From the NCBI GenBank assembly GCA_039583875.1, contig CM077155.1:13247046-13311045 (forward strand): 64,000 nucleotides of DNA, given 5' to 3'. This document shows, piece by piece, positions 53,756 through 64,000 of this stretch (position 1 is its first letter; each line of letters opens with the position of its first letter). The stretch is from Platanthera guangdongensis. Taxonomy: Eukaryota; Streptophyta; Magnoliopsida; Asparagales; Orchidaceae. A program made the position numbers and the translations under genes. Below the pieces are notes generated by a model that searched no databases, was not told the DNA's origin, and was given only the letters and a program-made list of their open reading frames with translations.

Positions 53756-55505
53756 TGACCTAAACACTTAGAGGGGGGGTGAATAGGTTCAATTCTTTTT
53801 TCCTTAAGGTGGATAATCTTTTTACTGTTAAATTACAGATTATTCAGCAATTATCACAGCACAGTTCATAGCACAGATTAAATATCATAGCAATATAGAA
53901 GACACACAGTTTTATAGTGGTTTCCCAAGTGATGGGTACATCGACTTTCCCCATTCGCCTATCTAGCGGTGTACTAGATTCGGCCTATCTTTCTTCTTTC
54001 TTCTCAGATCCACGGATCTTACAACTCAGAACCTTGAAATGTCCTTACAGCTCAGACTTCAGCAAGTCCTATAACTTAGATCATCCCACAGAATTCTACC
54101 GCAGAGTGAGTCCACACTCATACAACTCAGGCAATTAAGCCCTACCTAAGACTCTTCCACAAGGCCTATAACTCAGGCACTCAAGTCCTACCTCAGCCTT
54201 TTCCCAGGCCTACAACTCAGGCACACAAGCCCTACCTCAGACTTTTCATAGGCCTACAACTCAGAGAACTTAATCTCCTACCTCAGGCACTCAGCCCTAC
54301 CTCAGCCTTTATAATTTTAGGCTTACAACTCGGAGGAATAATCCTCCTACACTCAGATCTGTAAAAGATCCTACACAAAAATTGATAATAAAGAAAATAA
54401 TCCCTTCACCCAGATAGAGAGAGAAAGGGTGAAGGCTTATTTATCAGTTCTTGATAAATCTGACCACTCTAGAATTCACCTGTCTTAGCTTCTTCAAAGC
54501 TTCTTGAATCTGAACAAAGTAAGGTTGAGCTTCTTGAAGTTGGAGATGATCCTCAATCCAGCTTCTTCTTCTATTCAGAATTTAATCTGAATTATTCTTG
54601 CAGACTGTTCAGGATCTGCCCTCCCTGGATGACTTGTAGATTTTTGGATGAAGACTTCTCTCCTTGTTGTTGGATTTTTCTCTTTTTAGCAGCATCTATC
54701 TGATGATAGAACATGTCTTTATATAGGCTCCATCCGAGGTTACCGGCTGATCCGGTTCCTAATGACATTCTGACAGCTCTGACAGATACAACAACATTGT
54801 CAGTTATGATAGCTATCAAGTCTCTAGAACCTTCATTGTAATTTGACTTAGCAGCAAAGTATCGAGACAATACTTCAAATGTGTCAACACAAATAGTTCA
54901 TGTATCGACACAATTCTTAGTGATGTCGACATAGCTTGCATAATGTCGACATGGCACTTCTCTATCTTCTTGGCATAGCTTCTGTAGAATGTGTCAACAC
55001 AAGTCCTATGTGTCGACACAATAACTCCTTGTCTCGATAAAGTTGGTGTCGACAGGATTCTGGAGTGTGTCGACACAAGTCCTGTGTATCGACATAGTTG
55101 TTGTCGACAGAATTCTGGAATGTGTCGACACAATTCCTGTGTGTCGACACAGTTGTTTTCGACAGATTTTCTGTGTGTTGACACAAGTCCTGTGTGTTGA
55201 CACAAGCTGGCTCCCGGTGTCGACACAGCTCTTCCGAAGTGTCGACACAGTTGTTGTCGACAGAGTTTCTTTGTGTTGACACAAGTTCTGTGTGTCGACA
55301 CAATCTGGCTTCTAGTGTCGACACAGTCTTTCCCAAGTATCGAAACAGTTGTTGTCAAGTATCGACACTTGTACTTAGAAATTTTTTTTGCATTTTCTTA
55401 ACCTGCACATGAAACTCAAAATAACATCAAATACACCTTGTTGAATATCATTGAGTTAGGTGAGGCTTCTCCAAATCTGGTACACATATTCCAATGTACC
55501 CAACA
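53756..55505 (-). repeat. 3' LTR of Sire-5
   Basis: On the minus strand the PPT AAATAGGGGGAGAT (from about 55519) is followed by TGTTGGGTACATT from 55505. The LTR probably ends at 53756 (plus-strand TGACCTAAACAC), after a CACCCCCCCTC run like that ending the Sire-4 LTR. About 1,750 bp. The other LTR is outside the window, so the lower limit is inferred. Confidence 0.8.
54870..55375. repeat. TGTGTCGACACA palindrome array in Sire-5 LTR
   Basis: Eight exact GTGTCGACAC palindromes by eye, with many decayed relatives (TGTGTTGACACA, TGTATCGACACA, TGTGTCAACACA), nearly all explained by C-to-T or G-to-A change. Spacing is irregular, 18-75 bases. Confidence 0.92.
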
Positions 55506-55766
55506 ATCTCCCCCTATTTGGAGAAGTCATAACCCTTAGTCAATGATATACATCACTTTATAATAAAATACAGACCATAATGTATAAGAGCATTATTTGA
55601 CAGGGTAATACATAAACAAAATCAGCATATTATATCATCACAGAATATGATAACATATAGAGAGGATGAATCAATGTTTTGTTGAACTATAAAAAGTTTC
55701 TGAACAACAGATTACATAGATTTTAAAACTAAAGATTACAAAGTTCTAAAATCTAGTCAAACTATT

Positions 55767-58562
55767 CTAGGGCTGATCAAGCTCCTTGATTACAATGTCT
55801 TTGCCAGACTGAATCCTTGCTTGTACACTAGCTTCAGTGTCTTCAGCTATCTTCTTTCCTTTAATATCCTTCTTCTTGAGTTCTTCAGCCTTAAACTTTT
55901 GCCTTTCAAAATAATGATAAGGCTTTGGAAAATATTTGCTTAGCTCCACAACAGTAGCAGGTATCTTTCCAGCTTTAAGATCCCTTCTAAAATGAAATAT
56001 GGCATCTTGCCTCTTCTGATACTTACTCCATTCTTGTTCTGAGTACCACTTAACTCTGTCATGCATTTTATCTTTAACTGCTTGCCAGGCAGTGAGAATT
56101 ATATTCCTGGAAGTGGGACTCCATTTTTCAAAATTTGGTTTTAGTTCATCCTGCTCTCTAAACCTTTTCTTAGAAAGTTGATCCTCTTGCTCTCTTTTCA
56201 AGGCTGCTTCAAACATCTCAACTTTCTCAATAACCACATTCTGAACCTCCTGTGGAGGACTGTACATTTGTTGAACAACAGCTTGAATTCCTTCAAAGTC
56301 AGCAGGTGGATAAATGATTTGAGCCACTTCCTGCTGAGCCACTTCATTGTAAGCAGCTTGAATGCTTGACTCAGCTGTGTTGTCATCATCACACAGGGGT
56401 GGATATCCAAGAGTGGCTATGATAGTATTAGTTATCCATTTGGCATGTTCAGAGCCTGCATTGACTAACAATCTCTCCCCCTGTATGACTTCTCGTTCAA
56501 CATGGTCTCTTAGATCATCCTTTTAAAACCTTATCAGATTAGCTAGATAATTTGTACCTTCTTTGTATAATGATATGAACTTCAGTAGCTGATCAGAAAT
56601 TACCTTTTGAGATTCTTGGATAGCAGTGCTAACATCTTTAAATTTTTCTTGGAGTTGATCATCAAACTCAAACTTTTCTTTAGCAATGTTTGCAGTGAAA
56701 GCAATTGATTTATTCTGAAGTTCTGTCATAATAAAATTGTGTGACTCTATGAGATTATCATTCATACTTATTTGGTTTTCCAGAACATAGCCTTATTTCA
56801 CTGCTATGTCATCAATCTGAGTTTTGGCTTCCACTTATTGTTTGGCCAAATAAACTACAACATTACCTCCCTTATGGAAGTAATCTATCATCTCCTTTTT
56901 ATGCTGATTTACCTCAAATCTGATTGATTTGATGTCTTGGGCCAAAGTAAATTGGAGTTCCTTATGACTTTCATCTATATATTTCTCAAGAGCTGTTCTT
57001 TGCTCATCCATCTTAACTTGCAGTGCCACCAACAGTGAGCTGAAGTCAACTGCTGGAGCTGGTGGTTGGGAGACAGTCTGCAAGGATTTCTTATAGCCTA
57101 AACTCTTCTTTCTGAGGACCATCAGTTTCCTCTTCTTGTCCCTAGAGGTTGCTTCATCTTCTGAAGTTTCCGAGGAACTTGCTATGTCCATAGTGGATTT
57201 TCGGCTAGAGGGCAACTCCTTCTCAGTTCTTGGCTACTCCCCCTCAGTACGTGTATCTTGTATGTCAGGAAATAACTCTTCTAGAGTTACCTCTTGGTCT
57301 ATTTGAATAGGAGGAATAACTTGCTCTTTCTCAGTAGATTCTCCTCCTTCAAAGTCAACATTATCTTCCATGGTAATGTCCTGATCTGGGACATGGTCTT
57401 GGATATTTGTATCAACATCAGTCTGGAGCACATCCAGATCATCATTCTCAGTATCTACAGCAGTTTGATTGATGTCTTGAACTACCTGAAGTATTGATTA
57501 AGTTGTTGCTTCACTGTCCAATGCAGTTGTGTTGATAAGTGGCTCTTGTTCATGAGCTCCCCCTGAAGGTAATGCCTCTAGTTGAGCTGAAGCTGGAGAT
57601 AGCTCATTGGCTCCCCCTTGATGAGGCACTTCCTGGACTTGATCCAGTTGTATGTTGCTTTCTGGAATCTGCTCCCCCAGCACATGAACATCATCTACAG
57701 TCACTGGAGCAGGTGATTTTCTAGCAGTCACTGGTCTTTCCTCATCTGAGCTGAAGTCCACCTCTTCTTATGAATCACTAGAAGATTTCGCTGTCTTGTG
57801 GGTTGGTTTCTTCTTTGGCTGTATCTGTTTTGGTTGTTTCTGTGGTGTAGAAACATCCTTGGTTCGGACCCTTTCCTATCTGGATAGTATTCTCAAATCC
57901 ATTCTTCTCATATGATTGATCTTAGATCCTGCAATCCGATTCATTACTTCAGAAATAGTCTCAGCCAGATATAGACTTAGAATTCTGCCTAGATTATGTT
58001 TCTTTAAAATTTCTTTGATCTTTTCAAAGATCACAGCAGACCAGTTGGTTTTGACCTTGAAGATGACTCTGGTCATTAGATTGAACATATATGCAGATAT
58101 CCTTTCATGGCCTCTTGGTTTGCATAGAATTACTTTTCCTATAACTTCAAAAAGAAATTTTCCCTGAGAGTTCATTCCCTTTCTGAGCATAGAGGATCCA
58201 ATCTTGGTGGTGGGATCCAGTCCACACCATTGAAGAGCTTCTCTGGTCATGGAATATACAACTTCACCTTCTTCTTGAACCCTAGGCAGGTGTACTGTCT
58301 TCCTCAAACTCTTCAGGGTGAGTTTGACCTTGGTTCCTTGAATGGATGAATTAATTTTCATGCCCGTTGAATCTAGTGTTGCTGCTGTATAGAATTCAAG
58401 GAGCTCCTTCTTCCAAATCTTGGTAGGTTCTGAGACCAAGTATTCTAACCCATTCTCTGTGATTAGGGTAATCACGGCTTTGTTGTCTCTATATCGACTC
58501 GCAAATGCATCGCGATCTAGTTCATAGCCCTCGTTAATATTGTCTTCAAGCTTTGGCGCCAT
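55767..58562 (-). pseudogene. ORF3 of Sire-5 (long extra ORF after pol)
   Basis: The minus-strand frame starts at ATG 58560-58562 (MAPKLEDNINEGYELDRDAF) and runs 932 codons to 55767 with no frameshift. It is broken only by in-frame stops near 57876, 57769, 57498, 57234, 56835, 56789 and 56523. The N-terminal globular region contains GKFLFEVIGKVILCKPRGHE and HNLGRILSLYLAETISE, parallel to the Sire-4 ORF3. Then come an acidic Gln/Glu-rich region, a basic cluster DKKRKLMVLRKK (about 57105-57150), a coiled-coil-like segment (56880-57040) and a charged C-terminal region (KAEELKKKDIKGKKIAEDTE). No signal peptide or clear membrane helix. I know no firm function for it. Confidence 0.75.
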
Positions 58563-59046
58563 GAGTGATGAGAGAGAGAGAAAAGAGATGAAGGTCTGTC
58601 GATACAACGGATTAGGTCTCGAGAATGTTGAGAGCGTAGTCGACAGGGGTTTATTTCCACCTATTTATAAGTTTCTAAATAAAGAAGGTCAAGAGGCGGG
58701 TTGAAAATAAACCTATTGTGTCGACACTGATAAGATTGTGTCGACACAGACTACGAAAGTCTCGACAGAGAATTACTATTCTATGTGTCGACACCAATTG
58801 CGATGTGTCGACACAAATAATCTTAAGAGCTTACAATAAACTCTGTGTGTCGACACAGACGACTGTATGTGTCCACACCAATATTTAAGTGTCAGGATAG
58901 CTATGTGTTGACACTACATTTTGAGTGTCGACACAATCTGCTAGATGTGTCGACAGAATTTTTTTATGTGTCGACACCATCTTCTAAGTGTCGACACCTA
59001 TTTCTTTATGTGTCGACACACATTTACTTATTCAAATTTGTCATTC
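58563..59046 (-). promoter_or_regulatory. TGTGTCGACACA array between pol and ORF3 of Sire-5
   Basis: Nine exact GTGTCGACAC palindromes by eye at 58724-59020, the same motif as this element's LTR and not the Sire-4 motif. No coding content. A CT-rich run (TTTTCTCTCTCTCTCATC) precedes the ORF3 ATG. A regulatory role is inferred from position. Confidence 0.55.
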
Positions 59047-60702
59047 TTATTCTAAATTTAGCACGCCTAATTCAATTTTAAAATAATTGAATTTTGTTTC
59101 ATCAAGAGGTTTGGTGAACATATCAGCAATTTGAAAATTTGTATTGACAAATTCTAAACTTATATCTTCCTTTTCAACATGATCTCTAAGAAAATGAAAT
59201 CTTATTTCTATATGCTTTGTTCTGCTATGTGAAACAGGATTTCTAATAATAGAAATGGCACTAGTAGAATCACAAAATAATGGAGTTCTACTTACCTGGA
59301 TTCCATAATCTTCAAGTTGATGTTGAATCCATAATAGATGAGCACAACAGCTGTCTGTAGTAACATATACAGACTCAGCTGTGGAAATAGCCACACTTGT
59401 CTGCTTTTTACTACTCCAAGACACCAATCTTCCTCCTAAAAACTGACCGATGCCAGTAGTACTTTTCCTGTCTTCTTTGCATCCTGCAAAGTCTGCATCT
59501 GAATACCCAGTCAGTAGAAAATCTCTATTCCTAGGGTACCAAAGGCCAAGATTTGGTATTCCCTTAAGATATCTCAAATTTCTTTTGACTAAACTATAAT
59601 GAGACTCTTTAGGGCAGGCTTGATACCTAGCACAGACACATGTAGCATACATGATGTCTGGTCTACTAGCAGTTATGTATAAAAGGGAGCCAATTATCCC
59701 TCTATACAAATACTCATCTATAGGTTTCCCTGCATCACCTTTGCCTATAGGCATACTTGACCCCATTGGAGTTCTCATGGTGGAGGCTGACTCCATGTTA
59801 TACTTCTTAATCAACTCCTTAGTGAACTTAGACTGGGATATGGACAATCCATCATTAGTCTGTCTAACTTGGAGTCCCAAGAAGAATTTAAGCTCACTCA
59901 TACTGCTCATCTCAAACTTCTCTTGCATAAGTTTGGCAAACTTTCTACAAAGGTTGTTTTTTGTTCATCCAAAGATAATGTCATCAACATATATCTGAAC
60001 TAGGATCATCTTGCTTTTAGATTCCCAAAGGAATAGAGTTTTGTCTATTTTCCCCCTTGAGAATTTGTTCTCAATGAGGAAAGTAGACAGGGTTTCATAC
60101 CAAGCCCTAGGGGCTTATTTCAAACCATATAGTGCTTTCTTAAGACTATAAACATAATTAAGATAGAGAGAATCTACAAAACCTGAGGGTTGTTCAACAT
60201 AGACTTCATCTTTTAAGTCACCATTTAAAAATGCTGACTTGACATCCATCTGGAATACCTTGAACCTTTCGTATGCTACATAGGCAAGGAATAGCCTTAT
60301 TGCTTCCAACCGTGCCACTGGAGCAAATGTATGATCAAAGCCTATTCCCTCTTCCTGCCTGTAGCCTTTTGCTACCAGTCTTGCTTTGTTATTGACTATG
60401 ATGCCATTTTCATCTAGCTTATTCTTGTAGATCCACTTAGTCCCTATGATATTATGATCCTTTGGTTTATGAACCAGCTCCCATACTTTACATCTTCTGA
60501 ATTGATTCAGCTCCTCCTGCATTGCATCAATCCAGTTTGGGTCTTGTATGGCTTCTTCAAATTTCTTGGGTTCCATTTGAGACAGGAAACTTGAGCAAAG
60601 AACTGTGTTCATGTCCCTACTCCTTGTCTGGACACCATATCTTGGATCACCAATAATTTGGTGTGCTGGATGATCCTTTAGATGACTTGTTACTGGAGGC
60701 AA
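59047..60702 (-). pseudogene. Sire-5 reverse transcriptase and RNase H
   Basis: Minus strand: RT from [20 protein letters not shown] (about 60475-60535) through [20 protein letters not shown] to IYVDDIIFG near 59975-60000. RNase H (LTGYSDADFAGCKEDRKSTT; SHSRTKHIEIRFHF) ends at 59047. Stops at about 60112 (a CAA to TAA pattern between LK and APRAW) and 59968 separate otherwise clean frames. It is less decayed than Sire-4. Confidence 0.9.
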
Positions 60703-60816
60703 TCCATCTACACCTTGATTTTCTCCAATCTCTTCAACATGCTGTAATTCATTGTCCTCTTCATCAGCATGAGGGTCTTGTACTCCCCAAGGACAGCAGC
60801 CATCATTTTCTTCATC

Positions 60817-61854
60817 CTACCTTACAGGTTGGTCTTTATTAATGGTAAGCTTGTCCATCTTTTCATTCAAACCTATAGGGCTACAAGATACACTAGACTG
60901 CTCATAGTTGATTAGTTCAGTTTCATCAAAGACTATATGAACAGATTCTTCTACAACTTGAGTAGTTAGGTTATAGACCCTGTAAGCTCTACTATTGTTG
61001 TTGTACCCAATAAATATCTCTTCTTGGGATATGGCAGCAAACTTAGTTAAATAAGACTTGTCATTATTAAGTACATAACACTTGCTACCAAAGATCCTAA
61101 AATAGGATATGTTTGGTTTTCTGCCTTTCATAATCTCATAAGGTGTCTTTTTGTGACTTTTAGTGATGGATGCTCTATTGAGAACATGATATGCAGTGTT
61201 TACTGCCTCAGCCCAAAAATATTCTGGGAGAGAAGTGTCACTAAGTAGTGTTCTACCAGCCTCAATAAGAGTCATATTCTTCCTTTTAGCAATACCATTT
61301 TGCTGAGGAGTTCTAGGTGAGGAGAACTCTTGATGAATCCCTAGTTCTTCACAAAATCTTGTCATGCATTCAGACTGAAATTCAGTCTCATGGTCACTTC
61401 TGATTTTGACCATTGAACTATTAAGTTCATTTTGAATTTGTCTAACAAAATTGTGGAAGACAGTAGGGGTTTCAGATTTCTGCCTCAGAAAGAAAACCCA
61501 AGTAAATATAGAATAGTCATCCACAACTACAAGTGTATAGACTTTCCTACATAGATTATAAACTGGCATAGGACCAAATAGATTCATATACAAGAGGTAC
61601 AAACACCTCACAGAATCTTTGGTATCATGTCCATGAAAAGAGGTCTTGGTCTGTTTGCCCTTTTGGCAAGCTGAACATACATCCTCTTTTATGCACTTGA
61701 ATTGAGGACCATTCCTCACTAACTCCATGCTATAGAGTTGGCCTATAGTCTTATAGTTAAGATGAGCTAGGCTTTTGTGCCATTTGACACATTCAGATGC
61801 TTTCTCATCTGCAACTAAACATATAGGAGAGTTCCCCTTTCTATAACCTGACAA
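60817..61854 (-). pseudogene. Sire-5 integrase
   Basis: His/Cys region (KWHKSLAHLNYKTIGQLYSM, CSACQKGKQTKTSF, 61640-61790). Core with LVVVDDYSIFTWVFFLRQKS, KIRSDHETEFQSECMTRF and TPQQNGIAKRKNMTLIEAGR. The last motif has Lys where the catalytic Glu is expected, so strand transfer should be lost. The C-terminal part (YFRIFGSKCYVLNNDKSYLT; IFIGYNNNSRAYRVYNLTTQ) is intact. A stop after the tail precedes RT. Confidence 0.88.
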
Positions 61855-61967
61855 GATGACCTCTTGATCACTTGTCCTTCTAATCTAACACCCATTCTTA
61901 ATAAATGAATTGTCATAACCAAGATCACTCAGTTGGCTTATGCTTATTAGGTTGTGTTTCAAACCTT

Positions 61968-62180
61968 TCACATAGGCCACTTGGGTGATAGTAGTTGAGC
62001 TATTAGAAATGTTACCAACCCTTTGATAATCCCCTTTTCAGATCCACCAAAGATCACTTTGGGTCCATTCACTATTGGAGTGTAATCCTTGAACATCCTT
62101 CTTATTCCAGTCATGTGCCTGGAACAACCACTGTCCAAGTACCATATTGGGGTATGGCCACTTGGACTCACCTGCATCAA
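61968..62180 (-). pseudogene. Sire-5 aspartic protease
   Basis: IWYLDSGCSRHMTGIRRMF at about 62090-62145 has the DSG active site and the CSRHMTG motif typical of copia/Sirevirus proteases. A frame change or deletion follows near 62020, so downstream protease residues are lost. Confidence 0.85.
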
Positions 62181-62227
62181 ATATAATTACTTAACCTTAG
62201 AACCCCAATAACTATTGAGTTCTAGGT

Positions 62228-64000
62228 TCAGGTTAGTCTGAAACTTGACTTATTTCCCTGTAGTCTTTCTAACAAGTAAACTGACATTTTCCTGACACTG
62301 GTGTTGTGCCAACAATCTATGGCATAACGCCCAACCTTGCTACAGCACCAGCACTCATATCTATTGTATCTTCTTTTAGATACAGTCTTAACAGCCTTGC
62401 TGTCAGTTGTCCTTTTGTTTAGTGCTGGGGCTGGTGCATCAAATACCAATGATTCCTGAGGAACATGGTGAGTGTGTACATGGGCTACCCTATTGACAGT
62501 TGCACCCTTGTCATTCAGAATACCAGCCTTACAGTGACCATGTGTAATGTCATGGTCAAACCAGTTAGTAGGTTGCACCACTTTCCTAAAATCAATAGGG
62601 GGTTTGAACGCTTGTGGCTGAACTGGAGCTTTGTCTTTTCTTTTAGAATTTGTTGCCCTAGTTGTTCTCTTAAAACCTAGACCTGTCTTACTCTTTTGGG
62701 GAATGAAGTCATCAATCAATGGTAAGACAGACTTTGGCTTTGAGAATTTAGCAACAACTTCCTTTTTTATTTGTAGTCTGACTTCCAGACCCTTGATCTG
62801 ATCATTTTTGAATGTAATTGTTCCCATCTGAATAAAAGTTATATTCTTCAGCTTGGCAACTTCGTTCATCTTCTGATCCAGCAATTTTTCTGAATCAGAT
62901 GGAGCCAACTTAAGAGCAGCAATTTCCTTAGCCTGGTTTTTGACAAGGTTTCTGCTTCTCTTAAGTGCATGCAACAGATCACCATATTCATCAATAAGTT
63001 GATGAACATCCCCTTTAGATTCTGAACCATCCACATCTCTTGATGCAGATGCTTCTGATTCCGATCCAGTATAATAGTCAGAAACTGATGAAAGGTTGTT
63101 TGCCTTACTGGGACCAGGCTAATCCTGGCACTGATCTTCTTCAGATATAGCCATCGGCCCTTTGCAATGAAGACAAGACCATTGATAGAATCCAGCATTT
63201 GCAAGAATTCTGTCTCCCCTGAATCTTCTTCAGTTGTAAACAGTCCAATGTAGGCTTCAGCTTCAGTCTCAGCTTCAGAATCTGATGATGAGGCATCAGT
63301 CCAGCTTTTCTCCTTCTTTGTAACAAAGGATCTCTCCTTCTTTCCCTTGTTTTACAGTTTCTTCTTGTCATTTGATTCCTTTATTTTGTCAGGAGAGTCA
63401 GCAACTACATGTCCAGGCCTGTTACAACAATAGCAAACAATCTTAGTAAAAGATAATTTACTAGGTTTAGTATCATACCTGTCCTTTCTTGAAGATTTCA
63501 TTTTCTGATAATAATCATCCTTGGACTGTGAGGAGGATGGCTTGGATCTCCACTATTTTTTTCTTTACGAATCTTTGAAATTGCCTTGTGAAAGCAGCAA
63601 CGTCTTCATCAGAATTAAGGCTGCCTGATGTGTGATTGTCAGAATCTTCTAAGATGACTTCAGCAGCTTTCTTAGGAGGAGATGGAGACATCCTCCTATC
63701 CTTGTTTGTGGCTTCAACTTTGAAGGCAACTGACTTCTCTCTATATTCAGACTTATTGCTTTTCTCCTCCTCCTTTCTAGCAGTGAGCTGCATCTTAATG
63801 GATAATAGTTTTCCAAATAGAGTTGGTGGAGGTGTATCTGCAAGCTTGGCCACCTCTCTGATGACACATATTTTAGTATCCCAGTCCTTGGTTAGAGATC
63901 TAAGAAACTTATCATTAAGCTCATATGTGCTAAAAACACTTCCATATGACATTAGCTCATTGACTATTCTGAAAAACTTCTTGTAGTACTCAGTTATGCT
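62228..64000 (-). pseudogene. gag: Sire-5 Gag, C-terminal part (runs off window)
   Basis: Minus strand. The gag domain at the window end (STYELNDKFLRSLTKDWDTK; PPPTLFGKLLSIKMQL, 63780-63950) is followed by a basic region, then a first zinc knuckle CYCCNRPGHVVADS (about 63404-63450; last Cys replaced by Ser). An acidic/Ser-rich segment and a coiled-coil-like segment follow (NLVKNQAKEIAALKLAPSDS; 62800-62960), then a second knuckle CWCCSKVGRYAIDC (about 62310-62355; His replaced by Arg). Frame breaks occur near 63515, 63370 and 63140-63050. Two knuckles fit the Sirevirus pattern, but each has lost one ligand. Confidence 0.82.

Noticed and set aside
54870..55375. CRISPR-like array of regularly spaced palindromes
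   Set aside because: Spacing is irregular, repeat units are 10-12 bases, the context is a plant LTR and no cas genes exist.

Overview
This window looks like nuclear DNA of a flowering plant, most likely a gene-poor, probably pericentromeric stretch. Almost every stretch that can be identified is an LTR retrotransposon or a piece of one. I recognise no host gene, rRNA, tRNA gene or CRISPR array. The plant assignment rests on the families present: Tekay/Del-type and CRM-type chromoviruses, Sirevirus-type copia elements and Ale/Retrofit-type copia elements, with primer sites of the initiator tRNA-Met type.

Layout. (1) 1-3761: decayed minus-strand Tekay-like gypsy remnant; its probable LTR also carries a tRNA-like SINE promoter and a long palindrome. 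(2) 3762-8439 and 25330-about 27530: a decayed minus-strand copia element (Copia-1), split by a nested insertion. (3) 8440-25329: a young plus-strand Tekay-type element with TSD CCAGT and 2,288-bp LTRs. Its 3' LTR is itself split by (4) 17062-24481, a very young CRM-like element on the minus strand, TSD GGTTT, with an intact 1,639-codon gag-pol. (5) 27533-29567: Copia-2 remnant containing a 716-bp hairpin-bearing insert. (6) 29568-32960: 3-kb gypsy LTR plus the pol end. (7) 32963-38880: Copia-3, split by a solo chromovirus LTR at 35933-38410. (8) 38880-41572 and 53220-53755: gypsy gag plus LTR pieces. These are interrupted by (9) 41573-53219, an 11.6-kb Sirevirus-type element (Sire-4, TSD ACATC), and abut (10) 53756-64000, a second Sirevirus-type element (Sire-5, minus strand) that runs off the window.

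How the parts work. Intact members encode Gag (particle), protease, reverse transcriptase, RNase H and integrase. The LTRs supply promoter and polyadenylation signals, and PBS and PPT prime the two DNA strands. Only the CRM-like element appears able to encode all of this now. The Tekay element has one frameshift in pol, a possible gag-pol intron and no clear gag start codon.

Most interesting observations. Nearly every LTR family here carries its own array of short inverted repeats, usually with a TCGA or CACG...CGTG core. In the Tekay LTRs the hairpin arms change in a compensated way. In both Sirevirus-type elements the same motif recurs just upstream of a long third reading frame. That frame (about 930 and 1,020 codons before decay) has NLS-like basic clusters and no obvious membrane segment. 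A 76-bp GT-AG segment separates gag and pol of the Tekay element, and removing it would put the two in frame.
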